From Trema orientale (Eukaryota > Streptophyta > Magnoliopsida > Rosales > Cannabaceae), in contig JXTC01000102.1 in the NCBI GenBank assembly GCA_002914845.1, positions 599,018 to 663,017 on the forward strand: a stretch of DNA of 64,000 nt, read 5' to 3'. Below the pieces are notes generated by a model, which ran no database searches, was not told the origin of the DNA, and worked only from the letters and a program-made list of their open reading frames with translations. The position numbers were made by a program, and so were the translations under genes. Numbering within the stretch: the first letter of the stretch is position 1; each line of letters starts with the position of its first letter. Below are positions 22,288 through 35,175 of this stretch, piece after piece.

Positions 22288-24995
22288 GTTTGTTGAGAAT
22301 GTCTGCCTTGCTGTTCAATGCTTTGCATAATTTGGTCCTGGAATTTTAATAATTTGCGTGTTTTATTTGCTGCTGCTGCTCTATAATTTAGATGCAATAG
22401 CTAATATGTTCTAATATCATACTGGATATGCTCTTTTCTCTTTTTTTTTTTTTCCTCTTTTTGTTTTAATTTCTTATTTCATTTCATTGTAACCTTGTTA
22501 CCAGTGTCTCTGTAATGAACAGAGTTTTCCAAGTTGATGGCACTGGTAGTAGTGGTAATATTAGCAACTGCTTGCAGCACTATACTAAAGTGGCAACAGC
22601 AAATATTATGATATGTTTCCTTATCAAAAACGAAATATTGTTTGAATTATACGATCTTTCTCCCTCTAGATCGTAGCTCCTACTCCTACAAGACTATGTT
22701 GTTGAAACTGGTTTAATTCTTGTTCCATGCGTCAGTAATAGCTAAGTTTAAGTGGAGACACTGTTTTTGTTTAGTGAATTTGATACGCTATTTCTCATTC
22801 ATAAAGCTACAAATTCAAAGTAATTTTGTACAGGAAACAGCGAACATAATGGCATTGTATTAAGTAAACTAATTAGTAATAAAATATCATTGAAAATGTC
22901 GGCAATGTCAGCCCAAAAATCTATATGTCGTACTAACTATTCCCTGTTGTAGCCTGTAGGCCTGAGCTATTCTGGTCACGCGGTACTCCTCCCCACCTGT
23001 TTTTGCTTCTTGTAGGATGTTTTGGATCATGTGGAAAGATGGCCGTTTATTTTTCTATTCCATTCAAATAAAAAACACATTGGAATAGGTGTTTGTTTCA
23101 ATAATTTCAGTTTTTTCATTCAAATGGTCGATGTTTGTTTCAACAATTTAATTTTTTCATTTAAATGATCCATCAGTCACATCAACTATTGAAATAAGTT
23201 TTTTGTCTCTTAGAATGAGAATAGAGCTTGTGAAGTATTATTGAAATAATTTTTTTGTCTCTTAGAATGAGAATAGAGCTTATGAAGTATTTTTGAATGG
23301 TCCATTCTAATGTGTTACGTTCTAATTATAACTCATTTCACTTTATTCACTTCAAATATCTCTCATCCTAATTATAATTTATTTCACAATTTTTATTTAA
23401 ATATACTAACTTAAACGGGACAAAATATTTTCTGATTTGCATTTATTTTTTTACTTTTCCCATAATCCCTTTCCCAAAGGGGAAATACATGCAAGACAAG
23501 AGCTTTTTTGTTTTTTTTTTTTTAAATAGAATAATTGGTAGCAGAAGTCCTCGGCTCTGCAAAGTGGAAAGGAAACAGAAAGGTATAACTAACGTACCAT
23601 TTCGAGCACCACAAGGATGGCTGCATTATTGATGCAAATGAGAACAAACAGTAAAGGAAAGCTTTATAAGATGCTTTTTATTAGTTGAGGAATAGAAAAT
23701 TCAGCAAATTCTAGCATTTTGGAAAGGTAAAACAATAAATACAAGTGGTTTTTCATTGAGATATTAGTTGATTGGGAGAATTGTTTGTTGAATAAAAGAA
23801 TAAGGTTTTATTTTTCTCACTTTTATTGTGAAAGCCAACACTTGTGTTTTTAAATTGACTGCTTGTGGGTGTTAAATAGGAGTAGGATGTGATCAAATGT
23901 GGCTCTTTGTTTCTTTTCTTTTGCTTCACAGCAAGCAACTGTATATGTTTCGTTTTACGGGTTTTTCTTAGATCTTTTTCTTTTTTTTCATCGGTCTTCT
24001 CTCCTGATTTGGAGGACATCTTGTTTTAATGAAAAAAAGAAGTCTGTTTCATATGTGAGCATCATGGTGTTTCGTTGTACTGGTCCAGATCTGGGTTGGT
24101 TGGTTTGTAGCTTATTTGCTGTGAAATTAGAGAGGAATTAACCAGGATTAAATAAGAAGAGGAGTGCACTAAAATATCTCATGCTTTAATAATATTATGA
24201 AGCCTATTAAAGTGCACATCGTAAGATGAGTTATATAAGGAAGAGGTACTCAACATAAAATTGCCGAGTTAATTTGCATCTTTTGAATTTTGGTATTTGT
24301 AGACCATGTTTGCCCAAATGAATGGGTCTGTCCTAACTTGTAATAGGATCTGCCCCGCAACCTGATCCCTCCATGGTTTTCTTACTTCATACACGGCCAT
24401 ATAAAAGATATTTATTTCTACAATGTTAAAGAGGTATCACTATCACTAATCGCTAATGAGGTGGAAAAACACTAAACTCCACCCTTTATATCAGATTTGT
24501 CAAAGTTTCTTTTCGAGTACCCAAACTCAAATCTTACCCTCCCCTGATTTTCTTACGTTTTCAATTCTTTAGCCCTTATTATGTCAAGGTAACAACCTCT
24601 TGGGTCTATCTCATTTGCTCAGAGGTTTTAATCAATACTAATTTCTTGGGATAAAGTGAAAGATTTGCCCAAAAAAAGGGGCAGAGCAACGTTATGGCCC
24701 ATATCTGTTTCGAGAGTGTATCAAAATTGGAGTCGTTTCTCATCGCAGATCTCAAGAGAAAAGACGACGGGAAAAAAGAAAAGAAAAGAAGAGAAAAGAA
24801 AAGAAAAAGACTAAATACACGATCCAAAGTTACACCAAATAAATTATTAGTATTATTAAATATGTCAATAATATTAACGTATCCAAATTACGACTTCATT
24901 CTACACCAAACCTCGCTTTTATAAAGTCTAGAATGCGTACAACAAACAAATAACCAACAGATCTTTTATATAACGGGACGACCGTGAATGGGACC
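22288..24995. other. gene-free spacer between SAMS and SPL
   Basis: About 2.7 kb. The first 200-300 bases should be the SAMS 3' UTR; the last part should be the SPL 3' UTR. In between are AT-rich sequence, a repeat-bearing stretch at 23040-23420, a T-run at 23508-23524, and purine-rich sequence near 24770-24810. No coding exon was recognised. Confidence 0.6.
23088..23310. repeat. nested direct and inverted repeats, probable decayed MITE
   Basis: GTTTGTTTCAATAATTTCAG and a diverged copy lie 42 bases apart (23091, 23133). A second tandem pair with a 52-base period contains TTTGTCTCTTAGAATGAGAA. CCATTCAAAT near 23060 is inverted as TTTTTGAATGG near 23290. The structure suggests an old transposon remnant, but no family could be named. 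Confidence 0.45.
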
Positions 24996-27900
24996 TCAGC
25001 TTGTTCCGAACTCCAACAATTCCCACCTGAATGGCTGGAATACGTATACTACTTCAGGACAACTCTTAAACAGAAGGGCTACACAGACACAGACCGCAGC
25101 AATGGCTACCATTGACAGCATTGCAGGCCTGTACACAATAGATCTACTGATTGTTCCATATGCCAGTTTCCGATCACAAAGCCCGCAAGGATGCTGAATA
25201 CGTCTCAAGGACTCACGCCTTCCTATCTCAAAGGTGGTGGCCAATGCATTCTTCTTCTGGTTCGCACTGCAGTCATTGAAATCACCAGGTATGTTGACCA
25301 CTACGTGCCCGCTTGCAGGTCTCTTGTTAATTTTCCTCTGGATAAGGCGGATGTAGGAGTAATGGCCACGCAAACGAGCATAATCTTCAGGTGTAGAGCC
25401 TGTGCTGTCACGAGCACTCTTCCACGCTTCAATTCCCACCTGTACCATACCAAATCACGTTACAATCATTAGCACAATAATTTCAAAAAACCGCTGCTTT
25501 TTATCTATTAACCCGTCTACGATAGTCATCAAATGATACAACAATGTATAATAAACTCTTAAAAGTGTTAACAAATCGACAAGTGAACTACTTAGTAGGG
25601 TGCCACCATCACTGGCAACATTTGAAGTTGCAAGATACGGTAAAATACATGCAGCTGGACCAACAAAATTGAGGAGATGAAATTTCAAATGTGGAATTTA
25701 ACGTAGACTCACAAGAGTAGAAAAAGAATTTTTCAAGCAAATGTCAACAAGAATTCTATAATGAATGACAAAAGGTGCAGCCATCCTGAGCAATTGTTAA
25801 CCCCAAACACATTGATTGCATCGCATGCATATAGTAATGATCGAGTCAAAGTTAAACCAAATTGAACACGATCTTTTCACGTATTGAATGCATCCCAAAG
25901 ATCGATATGGAATATGGTGTGTTCCTCAAAGGTGCCTACGAATAGATCAGGGTCATTACTGTAGACCAGTGACTATTCTAGAACTTTTTTTCACTAATAG
26001 GCTATGCTAGAACTTATAACGAATGAACTTATCAAAATTCCCCCTTCACCATGTTTACGTATTGACTACGTCAAAAGATATTTACCAGTCCAGGATCATT
26101 TGTCAATGCATCCAGTACATCCTCCGAACCATCCTTTCCAGCTGCAATGTGGAGTGGAGTTAAACCAGCTGGCCCCGTCACATCAGGTCTAAAGAACAAT
26201 TTTTGGTTGACTCCGTCAGTGACCGCTTTGTCTTGAGATTCTAACTTATCTGATAAATTCTTAGGAACATATTTTAAGAGGACTTCCACTAAAGGCCTAC
26301 TGTTTCTTCTCACAGCTCTGTGAAGAAGACCAATTTCTGATAATGTCAGACTAAGGGAATGATCCTCTCCTGTACTTATACTTCCATCAATTAGAATGTC
26401 CAATAGCTTTCTCACTACTGCACACCAGTCATGGTCCACAGAGAACTCCATAAGCCACTTGAAGCGCTTTAAAGGAAACAGATCTGCATTAGGATCCAAG
26501 TCACCCAACCTAGATCTCAACTGACTTCTATGAAGAAGCCAACCCATTTCATGAATAAAATCCACTGCTTGATTGTAAGTTTCTATTTTTCCGATTCCCC
26601 CTACAACTGCATTACTTTCAGTACACTCCAGAACACTTTCAAGCACGCGGATCTCTGAACAAACATCCTCCTCCGCAACTATAAAAGGGAAGAAGCTGCT
26701 GCCAAGACCTTGATCTTCGATCTGGAAAATTCAAAGGGAAACAATTCTCAGCTTATAAAAGCAAAAATTATTAATCAGGACTGTTGAATAAGTAACAAAT
26801 GTAGGAACTAGGATGCTGCCAAGCAAAAGAAAGAAAAATAAATCTTCGAAAAAACGAGGCAGGAGTAAGTGACTAGGAGAGAGCATATGCAAATATGGTG
26901 TGGTATGGCAAGGTGTGGTGGGGAGGGGAGGTTATTGGGGAACTTCATATTTTCTGTGTAAAACTGCAAGGAAAAGTCTTGTGCTTTCTACAATCACTGT
27001 TTTGCTTTAAAAAATAGAGGGGAAAAAATTGCTGCTATCCTCATCATCTTCTACCAACCTCTCCTCTAGATTTCTAATTGAGACAAACACTTGGAATGAA
27101 TGCCTCTTCTCAACAAATAGATATAGCCAAATTGGAAAACAATACCTAATGAAGTTCAAAAAATCCTCACAGTACTGATAAGGATAGAACTACACATGCA
27201 ATAAGAATCATAACAGAACAACACCTCTACAAATCCTCGTCCATTTGTTACTGGAATGGAACAAGAAAAGTTGATGCATTGCTCATCATGCTCCAAGTTA
27301 TCAACACCGTCCATCAACTCATGAATGGCTTCCTGAACTAAATATTTCCCTTCTAGAGCACAGAATAACCTGGAAAATAATGTAAATGGACATATATCAG
27401 GCTCTGTACTTAGATGATGAAACTAAATCCAAGGTTCAGGTTAAACACTTAATATTGCATTTCATAGAATGATGCTCCAAGATTAATACCTTGTGGAAGG
27501 CCTAACCAAGTTAGTGCCTCTGACTAAAAACTCAGCTCTCTCAGATGCAGGTACTGCAATAGGCTTAACACTTACAATCTTGCTGTGGCCGCTACTTCTG
27601 AGGGGTAAAGACGTGTCTACTATGACCTGACCTGGAGCAACAAAATTTCAAAAGTATTTTTAACTTCTACTTTAGGTGGCCAGATTATTAGTATTACAGT
27701 CAGCTACCAAAAAACTAGTATACTAAAAGGTCAACGAACCATTGTAAACAAAAGCTATTTGATGCTGGACCCTAATAAAAGTCCATCCACTTCTCCAAAA
27801 ACTGTCATCTGAGACATCCAGAAGCCTACTCAAACTGGAACTCATGTCATCACACAGCTGCGGAAAGGAAACCAATAACTGGAAGGTAAGGCATATTCTT

Positions 27901-30755
27901 GACAAGAAAGACACCACATACACATATGCCAGGGATCATATTAGCAGTTTCATGCAGACAAAGCTTACTTCTTCCCATGCTGACTCAGATTGACGTAGAT
28001 AAATTGTTAAAATGATACAACCAGGCCTGATGTAGCTTTCAATGTCGGAAGGGCTGTGAGATAACCAGTCAAGAATCTGAAAGTTCAAAAATACACAAAA
28101 TAAAAATCTAGTTAGATAAAGAAACAGAACACTTGGAGCTGATTAGTTTGGCAGTAAATTACCTGTGCACGCAGGACAAGAGGACAGTCATTCGGCTCTT
28201 TCCCAAATAGTTTAAAAACAATTCGATCTGTGCGGCTCTGGTAAAGCAAGGTAAATAATAAAATAATTGTTAGGGGAAGCAACCTCATCATCCAGAAATC
28301 GACATACAACTCAAATAGAAATGCTTCATCTTAGACCAACTCTTCACAAATAACAATATCAGATCTACCCCAAACTAACATATCACAAAAAGAAAAGAAG
28401 GGGCATGTGGCTCATAAATACGCATTTCGGCCTGTCCCTATCACAGAAACCATAGTAATCATGAGTTAAAAGTATCATTTTCAAACTGTTCCTCAGACCA
28501 CTTTGAGCACTTACATTGGAGACAATGACCTGCAAGCAAAACCTTTGTGAAACAGCAATAAAGAAATTAAAAGTCTCTGGAACTGATGCAGGTGGGTAAT
28601 TCTTTGTGGAGTGTCTTCCTAAGCGCATATCATATAAGACACGTATTCTGCGACATTAACATACCTGAGCTTCTCCATTAGAGCTAGAGGGTGACTGAGC
28701 AGATGCCGAATCTGAATTTCCACTAGTTTGAGGTGGACTTGACTGGTGAGAGTCTTGCTGTACCCATGACGGGCAATCAAGAGAGCTAGTCACCAAATTC
28801 GTAGGAGGAGATGATCTCTCAGGATCCTCCGTACCGTCATCTGAATCAATGTATATGTCATTCAAATCGAAATTGTTCATCTTGTTTTGGCCTGCAGTAC
28901 TGTCTCTTGCTTCTGAGTAAGATGGAGGGCTGTTCAGAACACTAGGTTTTACAGAAGATGTGGCTTGTATACTTCCACCATTAGCATTATGCAGATGAAC
29001 ACCTTGCTCTGGTATTTCAGATATAGATATTGCATGATTTTGTTTAATAGGCCTTGGAGGACCTTGAGATCCATTTGAGAGAAAAGTAGAAACAGCTTCA
29101 GAGTTTCCAACTGACGTCCCATCATTGAGCAAATTTTGGGGTTCTTGCAAGAGGGCAGCTACACCTTTTCCCCCATGATCACTTGTCTGGCTAGCAAGGC
29201 TCTTCAAAAGATGAGATAACAGATCCTGATCCGTAGTCTGGTCTGATTTATTGGCTGCACCAAGGCGAAATCATGCACTTAGACCAAATCCATCAAAGCA
29301 GAAAAAAGATATCAAGAATTTAGAATATCAAGGCAGGAAAAGAAAAATATTAGGATCAACTGGATCCAAGGTGCTGGAAAGAAAGTTAGACAGTTTTCTT
29401 TGAGAACAGGTTTTGCGGATTCATACACGGATTCACAGGTTAAGTAACAACCCTTCCATATCTTTCACACCTTACATTCATGATGTTTTAGTTTTATCTC
29501 AAAAATGTCATCATATGGTTCTTATCTGGAAGGCTGAGAATAATCACAAAAGTACACATAGACAGCTGGTTATTATTTTAATTTTAATTACTACCGATTG
29601 AACTGTTGAAGTGAAGAGACTAGTATGGCTTGGGACATTAGTTCATTCGAATCGAAACTTAAAGAGGAAAGGCTCGCTTTCACGCATAGAATAGATTTAG
29701 ATTTGCTAAAGAAGTAAAATCATCGTATTTGTCCACATTGCAAACAAGCCAAATAATAAACACAAGTGCGAGGAAATATCCACCAGGGAACGAAATCTCG
29801 TATAGAATTAGAGTCTCTACTTACAGTGCATGTTGGACAATATCCTTAGCAGACTTATCAACAGATAGCCACTAGTTTGATCATCAGTGAGTGAAGTTCC
29901 ATTAGCAACAGTTTCAGGATTTGTTTTCCTTCTCCGTTTGTTATGGCCAGCTAAACGTCTGCGACAACTTCTCTTCCCTTCATCAAACTCCTGAAGGACA
30001 TGAAACCTGACCACCAAATTGCAAAGATATTCAATTTAAGCATTCAAAACAAGTTTATGTAAAGGTAAAAACGAAAGATAGAGAGATGAGCAGACTGACC
30101 GACTACACTGCTGACAGAAGCGCTGCATGACATTCCCAACGAGGGCCTTACCAGCCTTGGAATGCATCTCACAAACCTTATGCCTTCTGTGGTAATCCTT
30201 GGCAGCACTGAGATCAGCTCCGCAGTCCTCCACCTGACAAATGGCTCGGTTGGAAGTACTGCCCACCAACTTGGTCTTCTTACCACTGTTTCCTTCCCAA
30301 TTGGCCATCTCCCTATCGGAGCCTCCCAGCTTCAAAGTAAGGGTAGCTGCTTCATCGTTCAAATTGTGGTCATCCACACCATTCGCTCTTCTCCTCTTCT
30401 CCAGCTCCCTCTTCCCCTTGTCAATCGCGGGATCCCCTTCCTCCGAACACGAGGAAGAAGTGTTGGAGGAACCCCCAGTGTCCGGAATGGCAGTAGACCC
30501 AATTGGGAAAAACTGCCTACCCATGGCCATGGTATCAGAGGGGACCACCACCGGATTGACGGAAGTGGCAAGAAAAAGGTCAGGATCCCATTTCCACTGA
30601 TTCAAATCCCATTCCATGGTCCTCTTCCCCACGGTGGACAAATCGGCGGAGGTCACGCCGTAGAAATGAGGATGATGATGAGGATGAGGATGAGGATGAG
30701 GATGAGGATGAGGATGAGCATGAGCATGAGCTTCACCCCCAAATCTGGCCTCCAT
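24996..30755 (-). CDS. SPL: Squamosa promoter-binding-like protein, SPL1/SPL12 type
   Basis: Ten exons on the minus strand (30755-30100, 30006-29825, 29254-28665, 28237-28163, 28076-27969, 27857-27740, 27631-27490, 27369-27225, 26721-26086, 25439-24996) total 3096 bases, 1031 residues. SPL proteins bind GTAC-core DNA. The SBP domain is at about 173-246, with zinc ligands C173, C178, C195, H198 and C214, C217, H221, C233, and a basic nuclear-localisation end (KRRRK). The exon 1/2 junction splits it after CQQCSR, as in the family. The middle ([37 protein letters not shown]) and the C-terminus with ankyrin-like segments ([30 protein letters not shown]) and a hydrophobic helix near 990-1008 place it in the long SPL1/SPL12/SPL14/SPL16 group. 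No miR156-like target was seen, as expected for this group. A His/Pro/Ala run lies at residues 10-30. Confidence 0.95.
30668..30735 (-). repeat. (GAGGAT)n coding hexanucleotide repeat
   Basis: Repeats of ATGAGG/ATGAGC on the plus strand encode the alternating His-Pro and His-Ala run near the SPL N-terminus. Likely length-variable. Confidence 0.9.
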
Positions 30756-31187
30756 GTTCGAATGAATGAAAAAGATCCAAATCCAAAGATAATTAAAAGC
30801 GAAAACAAGAAAGAGAGAGAGAGAGAGAGAGAATTGAAGCTAAGAGATGGAGATCGAGATCGGGGGCGAAAAAAGCGAGAATCTGGGGGGAGGACTAAAT
30901 AGGGCTAATCAGCTTCAGTTCTACCCCAAAAGTGGAGGAAGAGTAGAGCAACGCAACCATGATTCGAAATAAGGGCAACCCACATAACAAACAACCAAAG
31001 CGTCACAAAGATTCCTTGAATTGAATCTCAGGGTCTCTCTCAGCTTCAGGCTTTCAGGCTTTCAGCTGAGCTAGTAGAAGAGACTCATCAATACAGAGAA
31101 AAAGCTTTTGGATTTGTCCTGTGCTGTGCTTGGTCAAGAATCAAACGAAACAAGAAATTAGTAAAAGTATAATAGATAGTTGAATTT

Positions 31188-31194
<7 letters not shown>

Positions 31195-31232
<38 letters not shown>
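31195..31232. repeat. (GA)n microsatellite
   Basis: About nineteen GA units upstream of the SPL gene; CT on the SPL sense strand. Confidence 0.9.
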
Positions 31233-31234
<2 letters not shown>

Positions 31235-31553
31235 AGTACCAAAGATGGGCGGTCGGAGGCGGTGGTGGCGGAGGGTGCACGTAGGTCGAGGGCAGGAGAT
31301 GATTGATGATGAAGCTGATGATGATGATGATGATGATGATGGAGACAGTGACAGTGACGAAGAGGAGGAGAAGGATGATGATGATGATGGTGATGAAATA
31401 TGAAATTGTAAGAGAGAGAGAGAGGGGGAGAGAGGGGGGTTTGGGTGGTTATGGTAATCTTATGTGAGATGTCCACCATATCTCTAATTAATCACCCAAT
31501 CAACCAATCATACCCCGCACCCCCCTACCCCCACCCCACAGTCAAAAATTAAT

Positions 31554-31583
31554 TACTTTACTTTACTTTACTTTACTTTACTA
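31554..31583. repeat. (TTTAC)n microsatellite
   Basis: About six pentanucleotide units in the SPL upstream region. Confidence 0.9.
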
Positions 31584-33627
31584 CATTAGAAAGCCGTCAG
31601 CTACGAGCGGCTCAACTCACACATCACAACTCTCAAGTCTCAACTCACAACAAGTCACAACTCAAAACAGAAAATTATAATAATAATAATTCAACGTTGG
31701 TGTTATGTGTTGGGTGGGGCCCACACTCCACTTGCACTCTCACACCGCGTGTCCCTCCCCTTCCCGATAAAATAATTTTTTAAGTTAAAGCATTAAATAA
31801 ATAAAAAAATGCCCTGCCTCTCTGCCTGCCTGCCTTCCTGCCCCTGTCCCGCTTTTCTTTCCTTCGTACTAGTACCTGCTTCTTCATAAGTTAGGGTTCT
31901 TATCCCCTGCTTCTCTCACCCACCCCACTCCCTCTGCACCCTCATTCCATTGCTATTTCTAATCTTAACTACTAGCCAATCTCTCTTTTTCTTTCCTTTT
32001 TTTTTTCCGACTCTCAGGAAAAACACGTTTCTTATTCACTTACCTTTATTATCTCAATCCTACTTCCTCTTTTTTTTCCCGGAAAATCTTACACAATACA
32101 ACATCTGTTTATAACTTATTTCAAAAAAAAAAAATTTTTTGCTTGAATTATTTCAAAATAAGTTACATGGTACTCATGCTTGTAGATCACCATCTCGATC
32201 AACATTTTTTAGCTTTGTTGCTCAATCTATATCAATAATACATGTTAGGTACTTAGGTAGCTTATTAGCAAAAGAAAAACAACACTAGTTAATTATGTTA
32301 CAATGAGGTCAACATTAGTACAAGAAAACAGTATAAGTCTAATAAATGATTTGCGTATAATTCACTTGCCATAATTAATTACTAACACCACCATTTTCAA
32401 CTTTCAACTTGTTAATTGATCATCTCATGAAGTAATTAAGCTTTATCTAGCTGTATATTCGAAACGAAATTATACACGTTGAAGATTTATATTTGTGATG
32501 AATACCGGGTTTTAAAGTGAAATAGGTGATAGTTTGACTTACATGTACATACGGACCACAAAATTATTAGCCTCTACCAAAGGTGGTAGTTTAAAACATA
32601 TATCACATGGTGCATAGATTCAGGCAATAATTTACGGCAACGGAATATTATTGGCTTACTTATCAGAGGGAAAAAAAAAAAAAAAAGAAATAGTGCTGAA
32701 ATATTTTTCTAGATTTGGTGCCACATCTAGACAGAAAATGTCAAATTTACGAGTAGAAACTTTCAACTCAGACTACTGTTTATAAAAGATTAAAACCCTA
32801 GACTGTACCATGATCACGGTAACGAGTCAAATACTTAACCACTTGAGACTTGACTAATATTATTGAGTAGTTGAATATATTTTGTCTTTTATTCTTATAA
32901 AAGTAATATTTCTACTTCGTAACCTAGGAAAAATGTAGTGCGTTGTTAATATTATTTGTTTCAAATACCTACAGACGATTGTTTACCAACAAAAAAAAAA
33001 AAAAAACCTACAGACGATTTAGTAGTCTGCGTTTATTTTTATTTTTGTTTTTTCATACTGTTATTAAGAAACATTTCTCCCGAAAAAAAAAAAAAAAAAC
33101 GTTAATAGGAAGCGAAATGTGACCTTTTGAAATTTGAAATGAATCATCCACGAAAAAATCTTATTTTCGAACTTCTCATAAACTGTAAGATTTTATTAAC
33201 AAACATTCATCATTATCCTTATCTATATTCTACAGGTCCTACTTTATTTATTTATTTGTTTAGGAAACTTTATGTTCTACTTTAGAATCCTATCATTTTA
33301 AATATACTTGCTAAATTTTTTTTATTATTAGTATTTTCTAATTCTATTTTCATTTTGTTTTGCTCTATGTTTTTTTTTTGGGGGGTTAAAAATAAAAAGG
33401 TACTATTTTGGATAAGGATTTGAAAATGCGCATGCCATTGCGGCATTACATTCGTTCGTACTTCACAGTAAGCGATCAATGTGTCTTCAGCGCAATACGT
33501 GGATCCTCTTTTTCTCTGTCCCACTTTTTATTTTTGATTTAAATTTTTTCCCCTTTTGATGATATCTCCTTCCCCCTCCCTAAAAAAAAAGGGGTATATT
33601 TTCAAAATTTTGTCACTTATATTTAAG

Positions 33628-34178
33628 AGTGATAATTCGTGTCGGCGGGTCGGATTCATGTCGGATATATATACAAATTATGTCAACCCACCTGTGATCT
33701 GTCATGTCAAAAGAATCAATACTAACCCAAACCGCACATTAAACGAGTTGACCCGAAACCAGCGCAATCCACTTTGATAAATAACACCTAACTCATGACC
33801 CGATTTTGACCCGTCAATATGCTATGATCCATATTTTTCTACTTATATTTTCCGTCTATTATTGTCTCAATTCAAAACAAATAAATTAGGGGCAATTTAT
33901 AAATATAACTACTAATTTATAATGCTAAACACTTACATTGTACAAAATTAAATATATCTATAATAGTAGTCATAAACAAATTAAATAAAAATATTTTTAT
34001 AATTTAATTATGTATATATTTTTTGGCGGATCAAGTTCGGGTTGACCTGAACCGGACCCGGTTTTTAATTCGTGTCAGGCGGGTCGACCTAATTTCAACC
34101 CACACACTTTTTCTTCGACCTTAACCTGCAAAAAATCGTGTCGCATCTGTGTCGTGTCATAACCCGAATTACTACTCC
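33628..34178. mobile_element. non-autonomous repeat with GTGTCGGGTC-type ends
   Basis: The left end GTGATAATTCGTGTCGGCGG is mirrored by the right end, whose reverse complement is GTAGTAATTCGGGTTATGAC. The interior is rich in ACCCG/CGGGT words (TTGACCCGAAACC, GACCCGATTTTGACCCGTC). Such GGGTCGTGTC-rich repeats are common in plant genomes. The ends are diverged, so it is old. Confidence 0.5.
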
Positions 34179-35069
34179 TACTTATATTAACTAGTTATCA
34201 TCTAATCTTTACCCCACACAAAAAAAAAATAAATAAATAAATAGATAAATCCATGCAAGCATTGTGGGATTACAACATATTACGTTCAATTTTAACTTTA
34301 GTGCAGAATCCACGCCACAATTTAAAATGGACGTCGTGTTATAGTTATCTATACATAAGATATGCATAGAAACTAATAACCAATTTATAGTTTCTTTTTT
34401 CATTTTGTAATTGTAGCTAAAGCTAGAGGATATCGGTATTAAAAAGTTGACCTGATTAGTAGGCCGAAGCTAGGGATTTAATCGGGTGGGTAAGAATAAA
34501 ATATACTTGAAGTGTAGTAGGAATGACTTAACTCAAATTTTGAGGGACATACTTTAAATTTTATAAGCTCATAAGGGAGCAAAGGTTAAAATTTAGATGA
34601 TATAAAGACTAAATTTAGAAAAATTTACATCCTATTTACGACAAAAAAAAAAAAAAAAAAACCAGAGAGGCAACTGTCCCGTTTCGCCACATGGCTCTGC
34701 CCTTACTGATTAGTAATTTTTTTAAGCTTATGCAACTCACCTTTTAAGTTTTAGTTTTGATATATAATCCAAGTTAAAATGAATGCAAACTCGTTTAACA
34801 ATGGTACTTTTTTTTTCCACATATATTTGTTTAATTATTTAAATTACATGGGCATTAATCAAATTTGACATTTTTTTAATAGATATGATGAAAAAATTTG
34901 ACAACCTATAAGTAATTTACAAAATTAGGACTTTTTTTGTCATGTTATTTAATAAAAATTTCGGATTTTTAAAATTATCTCATACTCAACTCCAGTTAAA
35001 ACTTTTTGACTAAGTTGAAGTCAAAACTGAAGGAGGCGGCGCCGGCAAGACGACTGACTATGTTCAATT

Positions 35070-35175
35070 AGAGTCGAAAATGTTCGACTAAGTCGAACAC
35101 CAATCGAAAATTTTCGACCGGTAATTTCGACCCCAGTCGAATTATTCGAATACGCTTCGACCTCAATCGAAATTT
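35070..35175. repeat. TTCGA/TCGAA-rich patch
   Basis: About ten TTCGA/TCGAA words in roughly 100 bases, such as GTCGAAAATGTTCGACTAAG and GAAAATTTTCGACCGGT. There is no clean period, and the origin is unknown. Confidence 0.5.

Larger units (their letters stand above)
30756..31600. other. SPL 5' leader and promoter region
   Basis: Upstream of the SPL ATG, with (GA)n tracts at about 30810-30830 and 31195-31232 and ATG/GATGAT microsatellites at 31310-31390. On the minus strand these read as CT-rich leader sequence. The transcription start could not be placed. The open frame with His runs here is a product of the microsatellites. Confidence 0.55.

Noticed and set aside
28665-29254. Possible miR156 target in the SPL gene
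   Set aside because: No match to the GTGCTCTCTCTCTTCTGTCA-type site was seen in the exons. Long SPL1/SPL12-type genes normally lack it.
30162-30902. Plus-strand open frame of 246 codons opposite SPL exon 1
   Set aside because: It is the antisense shadow of the SBP-encoding exon; its RMRMRM and SMSMS runs come from the hexanucleotide repeat.
31141-31479. His-rich minus-strand open frame upstream of SPL
   Set aside because: Produced by GATGAT and GA microsatellites, with no homologue-like sequence.
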